A stretch of DNA of 64,000 nt from Burkholderia sp. Ax-1719 (GTDB lineage Bacteria; Pseudomonadota; Gammaproteobacteria; Burkholderiales; Burkholderiaceae). Below, piece by piece: positions 45,362 to 54,505 of this stretch. The position numbers were made by a program, and so were the translations under genes. Position 1 is the first letter of the stretch. Every line of letters starts with the position of its first letter. The DNA lies in assembly GCF_011753055.1 (NCBI RefSeq), contig NZ_VWWJ01000001.1, positions 434,001 through 498,000 on the forward strand. Reading direction: 5' to 3'. The notes beneath the pieces are model-generated. The model was given only the letters and a program-made list of their open reading frames with translations, was not told where the DNA came from and made no database searches.

Positions 45362-46857
45362 GACTTTCGCTGACGCAGCGTGTATCCATCGTGTTTTCGG
45401 TGTTGTTGCTCGCGTGCTGTGGGGCGTCGGCGTGGCTGCAGATACGGGCATCGGATCTGCACGATCAGGAGGTCATCCAGGCGCTTTCCCACGACCTCGC
45501 ATCGCACATCGTCCGCAACTCCGCACTCATGGGCGCGGACGGACCCAGACCGGCGGCGCTGCGTACATTGTTCGGACAACTGATGGCGGTCAATCCGAGT
45601 GTCGAAGTCTATCTGCTCGACGCAAACGGCCGCATCACCGGCGATGACGCGCCGCCAGGACATATCCGTCGCACGCAGGTCGACCTGCAACCGGTTCGGC
45701 GCTTTCTGGCCAACGAACCATTGCCGATTCTGGGCGACGATCCGCGCAGCAGCGATGCCCGCAAGGTGTTTAGCGTCGCCACCGTCCCGGGCGCGCAGGG
45801 CCAACCCGCGGGATATATCTATGTCGTGCTGATTGGCGAAGCGCGCGATGAGCTGGCTTCGCGGCTGGCGCAGAGCACTGTATTGCGCACGACGCTCGGG
45901 CTGATGGCGGTGGTCGCTTTGCTTGGGCTAGTGGCCGGTTTGTTCGCGTTTGGTCTGGTTACGCGCCCCTTGCGCCAACTGACCGACACCGTGAGCCGCT
46001 TCGATGCATCGATTCGCGCGGGTTCGGAACCGGTGCCGCTTGCGCTCAGCCAGCGGGCCGCCTACACGGATACGCGCGACGAAATCGCCATTCTTGAACG
46101 CACGTTTGCCGAGATGGCCGATCGCATCGGCTTGCAATGGCGTGAACTGAAACGACAGGATCAGGAGCGGCGCGAACTCTTCGCGACGATTTCGCACGAT
46201 CTGCGGACGCCGTTGACGTCGCTGCATGGCTATCTTGAGACTTTGTCCTTGAAGGACGAGAGCCTGCAGGTCGGCGAACGTCGTCGTTATCTGGCGGTCG
46301 CGCTCGCACAAAGCGCGAAGGTGGGGCGTCTCGCGCAATCGCTGTTCGAACTGGCGCGGCTGGAACATGAAAACGTGCCATTGACGCTCGAAACGTTTCC
46401 GCTTGCCGATGTCGTGCAGGACGTGTTCCAGAAGTTCGAGCTGGCGGCGCAGTCGCGGCAGATCCGCTTGCAGGCTGACATTCCAGCGCGCCTGCCGCCG
46501 GTTTGCGCCGATCTTGGCATGATCGAGCGCGTGCTGACCAACCTGCTCGATAACGCGATCCGCCACACGCCCGATAGCGGCGAGGTCAGCGTCGAGCTGG
46601 CGGGCGAAGGCGACAAGGTGAGTGTGGTGGTGAGCGACACAGGGCCGGGAATCGCGCCCGAGCTTCGCGCGAATCTGTTCCGGCGTGCGTTCAGTTCGGG
46701 CGATCTGCGCCGCCAGGGTGGTCTGGGATTGTTGATCGTGCAACGGATGCTGCAACTGCATGGCAGCCGCATCGAACTGCTTGAGCGTGAGCCGCGCGGC
46801 GCGACATTCCGGTTTGAACTGGACGCCGCGCCAGCGCGCGTGCCGCTCAAGGCGTGA
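45358..46857 (+). CDS. Sensor histidine kinase (EnvZ/CpxA type)
   Basis: A 499-residue membrane kinase. TM1 (about 10-27) and TM2 (about 178-200) flank a periplasmic sensor of about 150 residues with no recognised fold. It continues with HAMP (VTRPLRQLTDTVSRF), dimerisation domain with phospho-His280 (ATISHDLRTPLTSL) and ATPase (VLTNLLDNAIRHTP, VSDTGPGIAP, GGLGLLIVQRML). The GTG start is fixed by overlap with the response regulator stop. Together they form one operon next to the Msr cassette; an oxidative signal in the periplasm is an attractive but unproven input. Confidence 0.95.
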   Translation: MRLSLTQRVSIVFSVLLLACCGASAWLQIRASDLHDQEVIQALSHDLASHIVRNSALMGADGPRPAALRTLFGQLMAVNPSVEVYLLDANGRITGDDAPPGHIRRTQVDLQPVRRFLANEPLPILGDDPRSSDARKVFSVATVPGAQGQPAGYIYVVLIGEARDELASRLAQSTVLRTTLGLMAVVALLGLVAGLFAFGLVTRPLRQLTDTVSRFDASIRAGSEPVPLALSQRAAYTDTRDEIAILERTFAEMADRIGLQWRELKRQDQERRELFATISHDLRTPLTSLHGYLETLSLKDESLQVGERRRYLAVALAQSAKVGRLAQSLFELARLEHENVPLTLETFPLADVVQDVFQKFELAAQSRQIRLQADIPARLPPVCADLGMIERVLTNLLDNAIRHTPDSGEVSVELAGEGDKVSVVVSDTGPGIAPELRANLFRRAFSSGDLRRQGGLGLLIVQRMLQLHGSRIELLEREPRGATFRFELDAAPARVPLKA

Positions 46858-46879
46858 AGTCCAGCGCTTCGCGCGGACT
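46858..46879. terminator. Hairpin between convergent kinase and lipoprotein genes
   Basis: AGTCC-A-GCGC-TTC-GCGC-GGACT forms a stem with one bulged base directly after the kinase stop, touching the last base of the convergent gene. It could end transcription from both sides. No T-run is present, so termination strength is uncertain. Confidence 0.45.
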
Positions 46880-47844
46880 CAATGGGCAGAGGCAGGACTG
46901 GCGTCAAGTGGAAAAGTGCGAATCGCACTGCCGCTGGCGGGCGACGCTTTGGCGCGATCGACGACATAGATCGTATGGGTCGCTTCGTTGATAGCCACGC
47001 CTCGCGCATCCTGGAAATCGTTCGCGATCGGCGTCGCCGTGCCGTCTGGCGCGAGGCGGCAGAAGGCGGTCGCGCCGCATTTTGTGTACGCCGTGCCCGA
47101 ATCGTCGATGGCGAGCAGATCGGGATGATCGATCTTCGCGAAGACGCTACCGCCGTCAACCGTCGCAGGCGTTTGAGCGGCAAGCAGAGCAGTCAGGCTG
47201 TACCTCAGAACCGTATTGCGGTCCTGATCGGCGACGAGCAGGACGTCACCTTGAACGGCAACGCCGACAGGTTTGGCAAAACCCACGACCAGATCCCGCT
47301 CATTCGCCGCATGTGTGACCGGATCGTAACTCACGAGACTGACGCCGCCCTTCAGGGGCGCGTCCTTTTGCTTCACGAACCAGCTCGAAAGCACGCGGGC
47401 GGGTCCGACCGATGCCAGGCCCAGCCTTCGCCTGTCGGTAGCGAGCCCGGTAAGCTGCTGGGCGTCGCCGGCCGATGTCGAGATGAACAGTGCGCCGGAT
47501 TCGCCAAATCCAAAGCGCGCAACGAGTAGCTCACCTGACGCCGTGACGACGATCTGACCAAGGCTGTTGGGCTGACCGGGGACGCCTGGCACCGTCATAT
47601 ACGTGGAAAACGTCGCGCGATCATGTGACCACAAGATCGCGTTGCCACGATCGTCGGTGACAAAGATCGCCTCGCCGTTCTCGCCAGATGCAATGCCGTT
47701 TGGCCGCGCATCGATCCCGATGCGTTGCGGCGCCGAAGGCGGAATGTTCTGGCATCCCGCCAAGGCAATTGCCAGCGCGCTAGCGAAAACTGCGGTCACG
47801 TGGTGTGAACGCACCTTGGACAGAATCAGGTGGGCAAACGACAT
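46879..47844 (-). CDS. Beta-propeller (NHL/SMP-30-like) lipoprotein
   Basis: A 321-residue protein. The signal peptide ends in the lipobox ALAGC (Cys31), so it is a lipoprotein. The body has repeated blade-like units (GEAIFVTDDRGNAILW, PVGVAVQGDVLLVADQDRNTVLRYS, LLAIDDSGTAYTKCG, ARGVAINEATHTIYVVDRAK) of a six-bladed propeller. No catalytic residues can be assigned; such proteins may bind ligands or act as lactonases. It converges with the two-component operon and does not appear to belong to it. Confidence 0.85.
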   Translation of the reverse strand: MSFAHLILSKVRSHHVTAVFASALAIALAGCQNIPPSAPQRIGIDARPNGIASGENGEAIFVTDDRGNAILWSHDRATFSTYMTVPGVPGQPNSLGQIVVTASGELLVARFGFGESGALFISTSAGDAQQLTGLATDRRRLGLASVGPARVLSSWFVKQKDAPLKGGVSLVSYDPVTHAANERDLVVGFAKPVGVAVQGDVLLVADQDRNTVLRYSLTALLAAQTPATVDGGSVFAKIDHPDLLAIDDSGTAYTKCGATAFCRLAPDGTATPIANDFQDARGVAINEATHTIYVVDRAKASPASGSAIRTFPLDASPASAH

Positions 47845-48054
47845 GGCAACGACTCCCAGCGATGGGCGGCTTTTTATCGCCGCAAGGGGACACTATGGAC
47901 ATTTTTACGTCGTAAGCGTACGTATTAATGACCAGTGTAAGCGGTTGCGATCCTGAATTTCGGCGCTTCGTGGCGGTGGCCCAAAGTCGGGTGAGTGTCG
48001 GGGCATTTTCTGAAGTACATTGTCGTCAACAATCCAACGAAAAGAATTGAATCG

Positions 48055-50910
48055 ATGATGCAATCTGCATTGGAAATCGTCCTTACTTTGGTGTCGGCTG
48101 GACTTCTTGGGGCGGTCGTGCTCACAGCACGGCACAACGCTCGGACTAGCCGTGCGCTGGCGGATTGCGAGAAGCACTTTGCTGCAGCACTCGCGGACGC
48201 TGACGTTCGCGTGCAGGCAGCACACGAGGCGACAGCGAATGCCCAGGCCGAACTTGAGCAGGCGTTGCTGGAACAGAACGCGGTGCTGGAGCACACACCG
48301 GTCGGCATCTGCTTCGTGAAGGATCGAACAATCGTCCGCTGTAACAGCGGTTTCGAGACGCTTTTCGGCTACGACAAGGGTGAGCCGGTTGGCAAGTCGA
48401 CACGCATCCTCTATGCGACCGATCAAGAGTGGGAGGCGGCAGGCGCCGACTACAAGATCATCGCTGACCATGTCTATGTTGGTGATGCGAAGTTTGTGCG
48501 CAAGGACGGCACGCAGCTCTGGTGCGCCGATCACGGTGCGGCGCTCGACCCGCAGGATGTGAGCAAAGGCTCGGTGTGGACAGCGCTGGACGTGACTGGG
48601 CGAAAGCGCGCCGAGGAAGCGATTCGCATGGCGAAAGAAGAAGCTGAGCAGGCGTCACGGATGAAGTCCGAATTCCTCGCCAATATGAGCCATGAAATCC
48701 GTACGCCGATGAATGGTGTCATCGGCATGAGCAGGCTTGCGCTGAAGACCGATCTCAATCCGAAGCAGCGCAATTACGTCGAAAAAATTGCCGCCTCTGC
48801 GGAGAGCCTGCTGCGCATCATCAACGACATCCTTGACTTCTCAAAGATCGAGGCAGGCAAGGTCGTTCTTGAAAAGGTGCCGCTCCGGCTTGATGACATC
48901 CTCGACAACCTGTCCAGCCTGATTGTGCTGAGCACGGAGGCGACTGGCGTCGAGGTCGTGTTCAGGGTGGGCGACAACATTCCGCCAACGCTGCTGGGCG
49001 ATCCGCTGCGCCTCAGTCAGGTGCTGGTCAATCTGGGCGTGAACGCGGCGAAGTTCACCCCGCAAGGCGAGATCGTGGTCAGTGTCGTGCTGCTCGAGGT
49101 GAGCGGGTCGCACGCGGTATTGCAGTTCTCGGTCGCGGATACAGGCATCGGGATGACTGAGTCGCAACTCGCGATGCTGTTCCAGTCTTTCTCGCAGGCC
49201 GACGGCTCAATCACCCGCCAGTACGGTGGAACAGGTCTCGGACTCGCCATCAGCAAACAGCTGGTCGAAATGATGGGCGGGACGATCGATGTGCAGAGCA
49301 CCCTGGGCGTTGGAACTCGCTTCACGTTTACGACCCAGTTGGAGATCAGTAGCGCAGACACCGCTCGCGACCGGAACGCGATTCTTTCGTTGCGCGGCCG
49401 CCGGGTGCTGGTCGTCGACGACAACGCCGTCGCGTGCGAAGTGCTCGCGGAGATGGTCAGCTCGTTCGGGGCGCAGGTGACGACGGCCTCGTCCGGCATT
49501 GCAGCGCTTGACGCTCTCGTTGTCGCATCCAGCGCCGGAAAGCCGATCGACCTGGTGCTGATGGACTGGCGCATGCCTGGCTGGGACGGCGTGGTGACGA
49601 CGCGTTGCATTCGAGACGATGCCCGCATCTCCTCGACGCCAGCGATCCTCATGGTTACCGCCTACTCGCGTGACGACGTTGTCGCAGAGTCAGAGGGCGT
49701 TCACGTCGACGGGTTCCTTTCCAAGCCTGTCAGCCCCTCGGATCTGCATGACACGCTCTTGAATGCGTTGTACCCGGAACTGCGCAATGACAGATCAGCC
49801 GATGTACACGAAACGCAGCAGCCCGACGGCGCCAGCCGTCTCGCAAGGCTGGCGGGTGCGAGAGTGCTGCTGGTGGAGGACAACGCAATCAATCGGGAAG
49901 TGGCGCTGGAGTTTCTTGGGCAGGCGCCTGTTGAGGTCGACGTCGCCTGCAATGGCAGCGAAGCCATCGAGTGCATACAGCAGGCTCACTACGATCTGGT
50001 GCTCATGGATATACAGATGCCCGTCATGGATGGGTTGAGCGCCACCCGAAAGATCCGCGCGATGGCGGGTTTCGGTTCGTTGCCGATTGTTGCAATGACT
50101 GCGCACGCGATGTCGGGTGATCGGGACGCGAGCCGCGCGGCGGGGATGAATGACCACATCACGAAGCCGATCGACTCTGCTGAGTTGATGCACGCATTGC
50201 TGAGATGGATCGGACCGCAAACCGCGAAGCGCACCGCACCCATCCCCGACGCCGCACGCCCGGCACATGCTGCTGTCCATCGCCAGCCTGGCCAGTTGCC
50301 ACAGCTCGCGGGCGTCGACTGGCAGCTCGCGCTGCAGCGGACCAATCGCAACCCGGCATTGCTGTACAAGCTCGTTCAAAATTTCCGGGCGGACTATGCC
50401 CATTCTGCGCAGGTGCTTCTCGATGCAGCGCAGAACGGCGGCGATATGAAAGCGATCGAGCATATCGCGCACGGGCTGAAATCGGCCTCGGCCTACCTTG
50501 GTGCGGGAAACCTGTCATGGCTTGCACGCGAGGTCGAGAAGGCTGTACGTCGTGGTGCAAACGATGAGGCGCTGGCGCTGGTTCCCGATCTGGCCGCGAC
50601 GCTGGCGGCAGTCGTTGATGGATTCGGGCAACTGGAAATCCCCGTATCCAGCTCCAGCGACCTGCCGGATCCTGCCAGGCTTACCGCGCTGATGAACAGG
50701 CTTGCCGGACTGCTGCGGGCGGATGACGCCCGTGCGGAGGAGGCACTGGCAGATCTGGAGCCGGCGATGGGAACAATTTTCCCAGGCAGTGAACTTGAGA
50801 CACTCAGGCGTTCGGTCGCCGACATTGAATATGGAGCGGCGCTAAAGCAGCTCGAAGCACTGGCAGCAAATGCAGGAATTCAACTGGGAGTATCGCTTGA
50901 CCACGAATGA
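48055..50910 (+). CDS. Hybrid histidine kinase with PAS, two receivers and HPt
   Basis: About 951 residues from the ATG at 48055; a GTG 60 bp upstream is also open. Order: one N-terminal membrane segment (about 5-25), a coiled region, a PAS domain (about 75-185, [10 protein letters not shown] to [13 protein letters not shown]), HisKA with phospho-His213 ([12 protein letters not shown]), HATPase ([36 protein letters not shown]), receiver 1 ([13 protein letters not shown]), receiver 2 ([13 protein letters not shown]) and HPt ([16 protein letters not shown]). This layout (BarA/ArcB class) supports a multistep phosphorelay. The diguanylate cyclase starting one base after its stop is the likely output. 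Confidence 0.95.
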   Translation: MMQSALEIVLTLVSAGLLGAVVLTARHNARTSRALADCEKHFAAALADADVRVQAAHEATANAQAELEQALLEQNAVLEHTPVGICFVKDRTIVRCNSGFETLFGYDKGEPVGKSTRILYATDQEWEAAGADYKIIADHVYVGDAKFVRKDGTQLWCADHGAALDPQDVSKGSVWTALDVTGRKRAEEAIRMAKEEAEQASRMKSEFLANMSHEIRTPMNGVIGMSRLALKTDLNPKQRNYVEKIAASAESLLRIINDILDFSKIEAGKVVLEKVPLRLDDILDNLSSLIVLSTEATGVEVVFRVGDNIPPTLLGDPLRLSQVLVNLGVNAAKFTPQGEIVVSVVLLEVSGSHAVLQFSVADTGIGMTESQLAMLFQSFSQADGSITRQYGGTGLGLAISKQLVEMMGGTIDVQSTLGVGTRFTFTTQLEISSADTARDRNAILSLRGRRVLVVDDNAVACEVLAEMVSSFGAQVTTASSGIAALDALVVASSAGKPIDLVLMDWRMPGWDGVVTTRCIRDDARISSTPAILMVTAYSRDDVVAESEGVHVDGFLSKPVSPSDLHDTLLNALYPELRNDRSADVHETQQPDGASRLARLAGARVLLVEDNAINREVALEFLGQAPVEVDVACNGSEAIECIQQAHYDLVLMDIQMPVMDGLSATRKIRAMAGFGSLPIVAMTAHAMSGDRDASRAAGMNDHITKPIDSAELMHALLRWIGPQTAKRTAPIPDAARPAHAAVHRQPGQLPQLAGVDWQLALQRTNRNPALLYKLVQNFRADYAHSAQVLLDAAQNGGDMKAIEHIAHGLKSASAYLGAGNLSWLAREVEKAVRRGANDEALALVPDLAATLAAVVDGFGQLEIPVSSSSDLPDPARLTALMNRLAGLLRADDARAEEALADLEPAMGTIFPGSELETLRRSVADIEYGAALKQLEALAANAGIQLGVSLDHE

Positions 50911-50911
50911 C

Positions 50912-51823
50912 ATGCAAAAGGTTCTGGTGGTGGATGATGCAGCCATCAACCGTCAGGTATTGGCTGAACTGCTAAAGGCCGAGCACACGGTCATCCTCGC
51001 CAAGAGCGGTGAACAGGCACTGGCGCTCGCGGCCCTGCACCAGCCTGACCTGATATTGCTGGACGTCGTGATGCCTGAGATCAATGGGTACGACGTGCTG
51101 CGCCAATTGAAGTCCGATCCGCGAACTGCAGCGATCGCGGTGATCTTCATTACTGGATTGGACACGCCGGAGGACGAGGAAAATGGGCTAATGCTTGGTG
51201 CATCCGACTACATCACGAAGCCGTTCAACCTCGCTGTCGTACGCGCCAGGGTGCGGTGCCACCTGCAGCTAGCCAGGCAGCGCCGCATGCTGGAAACGCT
51301 TGCCAATATCGACGGACTCACCGAGATCGCTAACCGACGCCATTTCGACGAACGTTACGCGAGCGAATGGGCGCGTGCGGTACGCAATGGCGACGCATTG
51401 TCGGTGGCGATTCTCGACATCGACTTCTTCAAGGACTACAACGACCGGGCGGGGCACGCGATGGGTGACAGGGTGCTGCAGGCCGTTGCCTCGGTATTGG
51501 CTGGCGGCATGCAACGCTCAACCGACCTGGTGGCACGCTATGGTGGCGAGGAGTTTGCCTTGCTGATGCCGGGCATCGATGTTCAAGGCGCCGTGGCGTT
51601 AGCCAATCAACTGCGCGAGGCGGTTAGCAAGCTCAAGCTAGCCATGCCGTATCCCGACGCGACCGATACCGCACACGTGGCTGTCAGTATTGGGGGCGCT
51701 ACGCTGAAACCGGATACGGACGAACCTGCGGCCGACCTTTTAAAGGCGGCTGACGACCATCTTTATCGTGCAAAGAGAGAGGGACGAAACCAGGTGGTTT
51801 GGCGTGCGGTCGATCGCGGGTAG
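50912..51823 (+). CDS. Response regulator diguanylate cyclase (PleD-like, REC-GGDEF)
   Basis: About 303 residues. The receiver has phosphoacceptor Asp51 (LILLDVVMPEINGYD). The GGDEF domain carries an intact GGEEF active site (211-215) and a product-inhibition I-site RSTD (202-205) exactly five residues before it. It should make c-di-GMP when phosphorylated and be feedback inhibited. The ATG at 50912 begins one base after the hybrid kinase stop; a TTG at 50897 with GGGAG six bases upstream is an alternative start. It is co-transcribed with the kinase. A BcsA PilZ domain elsewhere in the window is one possible downstream target. Confidence 0.95.
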   Translation: MQKVLVVDDAAINRQVLAELLKAEHTVILAKSGEQALALAALHQPDLILLDVVMPEINGYDVLRQLKSDPRTAAIAVIFITGLDTPEDEENGLMLGASDYITKPFNLAVVRARVRCHLQLARQRRMLETLANIDGLTEIANRRHFDERYASEWARAVRNGDALSVAILDIDFFKDYNDRAGHAMGDRVLQAVASVLAGGMQRSTDLVARYGGEEFALLMPGIDVQGAVALANQLREAVSKLKLAMPYPDATDTAHVAVSIGGATLKPDTDEPAADLLKAADDHLYRAKREGRNQVVWRAVDRG

Positions 51824-51928
51824 CTATTGTCGGAATGGCGTAGTTTCCCGGGGACTCACAGTTCGTTTGTGATGGGGCGGTGGCCGATGAAGGGGCGCTT
51901 GACGTGAGCCCCCAGCATCGGACTTCTG

Positions 51929-51950
51929 GCTAATCGGATGGCCGATTAGC
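51929..51950. terminator. Perfect 9-bp hairpin after diguanylate cyclase gene
   Basis: GCTAATCGG (51929-51937) pairs with CCGATTAGC (51942-51950) over a 4-nt loop, 105 bp after the cyclase stop and 69 bp before the end of the convergent small gene. No T-run is visible on either side. It is probably a terminator or 3'-end hairpin for one of the convergent transcripts. Confidence 0.45.
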
Positions 51951-52018
51951 TGGGCAAAGCTGCCGCCTGAATGTCCGTCCGGGCATGGAGGTGAACGGCG
52001 GATTGTAGGTGCGTCCCG

Positions 52019-52384
52019 CTATTCGTTTGCATTGGCGCTCCAGAGCACCTGTTGCTCCGGTTGCCAGCCAGCACACAGATTTCCATTTGCAAAATAGACC
52101 AGCTTGTAGATGCGCCCAGTATCCTCTTGCTGACGCATCTCACCGTAATCCGAAGCCTCGAAAACAACTTCTAGCCCGTCGCGTCGAATCCAGCGTGCAT
52201 TCCAGAAGTAATATCCGCGCGTCATAGCCAGTGGCGCGTACGCGTCAAGGAACCAGGAAGTATCGAGGCAAGTGGACAGCAGACTCGAAGCCGACACACG
52301 CGCATGATCGATGTAGCGACGGGTTACGTTGGCTCGATACTGCTCCGGTAGCAATGAGAACTCGCGGAATATGACCGTGCGCAC
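52019..52384 (-). CDS. Hypothetical 121-residue protein downstream of TPR-glycosyltransferase
   Basis: A 121-residue protein from a GTG start (RTVIFREFSLLPEQYRANVT). It is rich in aromatic residues (WFLDAYAPL, RGYYFWNARWIRRDG, LVYFANGNLCAGWQPEQQVLWS) and has no signal peptide or membrane segment. No family is recognised. It lies 27 bp after the TPR-glycosyltransferase on the same strand and is probably co-transcribed. The absence of a clear ribosome binding site makes the exact start doubtful. Confidence 0.6.
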   Translation of the reverse strand: MRTVIFREFSLLPEQYRANVTRRYIDHARVSASSLLSTCLDTSWFLDAYAPLAMTRGYYFWNARWIRRDGLEVVFEASDYGEMRQQEDTGRIYKLVYFANGNLCAGWQPEQQVLWSANANE

Positions 52385-52411
52385 GCCAAGTGATGCTGCC
52401 CAATCGGCACG

Positions 52412-54184
52412 TCAATTGATCCGGTGTTCCTGACAAAAATGATGCAATGACTGTGCAACCTCAAGGATGGTGGGTGCCCAGTTATGCAGATGGCGCTGGC
52501 GGAAAAGGCGCACCGCCCCCGGATACCACGGCGAATCAGTGCGTTCGTTTAGCCAGCGCCAGCCCGTATTGACAGACGGCAGCAAGATCCAGCAAGGCTT
52601 TCCCAGTGCGCCGGCAACGTGTGCGATGGCTGTATCAACGCAGATCACCAGATCCAGTTGGGCAACGATGGCTGCGCTGTCGGCAAAGTCCCTGATTTTT
52701 CCCCCTAAGTGCGTGAGCAACTGCCCGGATTGCGGTGCTGCCGCCTCTACTTCACCTTGGCCCTTTTGCAGGCTGACGAAGTGAACACCAGGCGTGTCCC
52801 AAAGCGGTGCCAATGCCGCCAGGCCTGGCAGCGAACGGTTCGAGTCGTTCTGTTGAGCGGCGTTGCCCGCCCAGACCAAGCCGACGCGCAGTGCCGCGTC
52901 CGGCAGGCGGGGTTTCCAGGCGTTGAGGCGATCGGGTGCCGCTCGCAGATAGGGAAGCCGGGCGGGAATTGAATCGAGGGTAGTGCCGAAGTGCAACGGC
53001 AGGCTGAGCAGGAAGGTCCAGTAATCATGGGAGGCTGCCTTCACAAGCTCGTCGATAGTCAGCACAACATCGGCGCCGGGGATGTCGTTAAAAAGCGCTT
53101 GCAAGGGAGCGGCGCAGATCAGGGTCACGCGACTGGCCCCCCTCTCCTTGAGGCCGACAACGTAGCGCACGAACTGGATCTGATCGCCAAAACCCTGCTC
53201 ACAATGAACCAGGATCGATTTGTTTTCCAGCGATTCGCCCTGCCACTGCGGATAGACAAGCGAAGGCCTGACGATACGTCCAGGCATATTCATGTGGTAA
53301 CGCGCTTCGTGAAGGGGCCAGCCTTCGACCAGGCGCCCCATCTGGAGCAAGAGCGCGCCCAGGTTGTAGCAGGCCTCCGCATGGTCCGGTCGAATGTCCA
53401 GGGCGCGGCGGTAGGCCGCTTCGGCCTCGGGGAAGCGCTTTAACTGCGTGAGCAGAGTGCCCAGGTTATTGAGTGCATCGACATGGTTCGGCTGAAACGT
53501 CAGCGCATTGAGATAGGCCGCTTCCGCTTCGGGGAAGCGTTTCGTCTGTTTGAGCAGGTTGCCCAGGTTGTTGTGGGCATTGGCATGATCTGGGCGGATC
53601 TCCAGGGCACGGCGGTAGGCCGCCTCGGCCTCGGGAACGCGCTTGGTCTCATTGAGCAGATTGCCCAGATTGTTGTTGGCATCAGCGTGGTCTGGCCGGA
53701 TCTCTATGGTTCGCCGCCAGGCCGCCTCCGCCTCGGCCAGGCGCCGTGTCTGATTGAACAGATTGCCCAGGTTGTTGTGAGCGTCAGCATGGTCCGGCCG
53801 GATCTTCAGGGCGCGCAGCCAGGCGGTCTCCGCCTCGGAAAAGCGCTTTGTCTCGCTGTATAGAATGCCAAGGTTGTTGTGGGCGTCGGCATAGTCTGGA
53901 TCCTCCTTCAATGCCCGCCGCCAATGCATCTCCGCTTCTTTCAGCTTCCCAAGCCTATGGGAACAAGCCCCGGCGATATTGAGCGCCGCCACACTTCCCG
54001 GGTGCAATTTCAGTGCCTTCATCGTTTTGGCTAACGCCTCGCGATTTTCTCCGCGGGAGAGCAGCGAGATTGCGTCGTTAAGCAATGTGTGGAGCACTGG
54101 GGCTCGGTTGGTGAGTGGCGTTTTCAAGGTTGCGTTATGCTGGCCAGGAGTTTCTCGCAGACAGCTCAGTCGAGGAGGCGTCAC
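52412..54184 (-). CDS. TPR-repeat glycosyltransferase-like protein
   Basis: A 590-residue protein. About eight TPR units of 34 residues occupy residues 30-295; the middle five are near-identical, each with the core NNLGNLL and ending IRPDHAD. The C-terminal half (about 320-590) has HCEQGFGDQIQFVRYV, RVGLVWAGN, DLVICVDTAIAHVAGALGKPCWILLP and DSPWYPGAVRLFRQ, a GT-B fold related to GT9 heptosyltransferases and GT41-like TPR transferases. It may glycosylate proteins recognised by the TPR arm. The start is uncertain: the GTG at 54184 is the most upstream option and lacks a good ribosome binding site. Confidence 0.85.
   Translation of the reverse strand: MTPPRLSCLRETPGQHNATLKTPLTNRAPVLHTLLNDAISLLSRGENREALAKTMKALKLHPGSVAALNIAGACSHRLGKLKEAEMHWRRALKEDPDYADAHNNLGILYSETKRFSEAETAWLRALKIRPDHADAHNNLGNLFNQTRRLAEAEAAWRRTIEIRPDHADANNNLGNLLNETKRVPEAEAAYRRALEIRPDHANAHNNLGNLLKQTKRFPEAEAAYLNALTFQPNHVDALNNLGTLLTQLKRFPEAEAAYRRALDIRPDHAEACYNLGALLLQMGRLVEGWPLHEARYHMNMPGRIVRPSLVYPQWQGESLENKSILVHCEQGFGDQIQFVRYVVGLKERGASRVTLICAAPLQALFNDIPGADVVLTIDELVKAASHDYWTFLLSLPLHFGTTLDSIPARLPYLRAAPDRLNAWKPRLPDAALRVGLVWAGNAAQQNDSNRSLPGLAALAPLWDTPGVHFVSLQKGQGEVEAAAPQSGQLLTHLGGKIRDFADSAAIVAQLDLVICVDTAIAHVAGALGKPCWILLPSVNTGWRWLNERTDSPWYPGAVRLFRQRHLHNWAPTILEVAQSLHHFCQEHRIN
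53381..53890 (-). repeat. Five tandem 102-bp TPR-coding repeats
   Basis: Within the TPR-glycosyltransferase gene, five consecutive 102-bp units (34 codons each) are highly similar in DNA as well as protein. Each encodes the AHNNLGNL / EAEAAWRRAL / IRPDH pattern. Such arrays can gain or lose units by recombination, so copy number may vary between strains. Confidence 0.8.
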
Positions 54185-54260
54185 GAAGGAGTGATTGCTT
54201 GTGCCGCGATTTTCTCACAATGGCCGATCGCAGTTTGGGCCTTTCAGGCATGTTGGCGAG

Positions 54261-54478
54261 AGTTGCACGGTGGCCGTGCCGGGCGATCGGCACACCGTTG
54301 TCAGTGATCGTCCATCGCCCTCCTCAATCACGTTTGGCTTGACGTCGGGGTGTTGCGGGCACGATACCTCGTCATCTTTTCGCGCCACGTATCGACCGTC
54401 GAAACGCATACTCGAAGAACCAGTGATGACCTTTCCGCCGTGGTCAGTGTCGTTGCCGACGCGGATTAAATTGATCAA
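54261..54478 (-). pseudogene. PAAR domain protein, frameshifted and truncated
   Basis: The minus-strand frame from 54478 encodes INLIRVGNDTDHGGKVITGSS, then DDEVSCPQHPDVKPNVIEEGDG, an N-terminal PAAR domain. At about 54312 the frame breaks. One base further along, the neighbouring frame continues with the expected TITDNGVPIARHGHRAT, so a single base is missing. The usual Cys-rich PAAR ending (ATCGC-like) is also lost, replaced by unrelated sequence after 54261. An intact copy would form the sharp tip of a type VI secretion spike. This copy cannot make one unless the frameshift is a sequencing error, and the missing C-terminus would remain. Confidence 0.8.
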
Positions 54479-54505
54479 TTTTCACTCTTCAAATAGATAT
54501 TGCTT

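Noticed and set aside
53381..53890. Regular 102-bp repeats as a possible CRISPR-like or satellite array
   Set aside because: The period equals 34 codons and the units encode TPR motifs in frame, so they are protein repeats.
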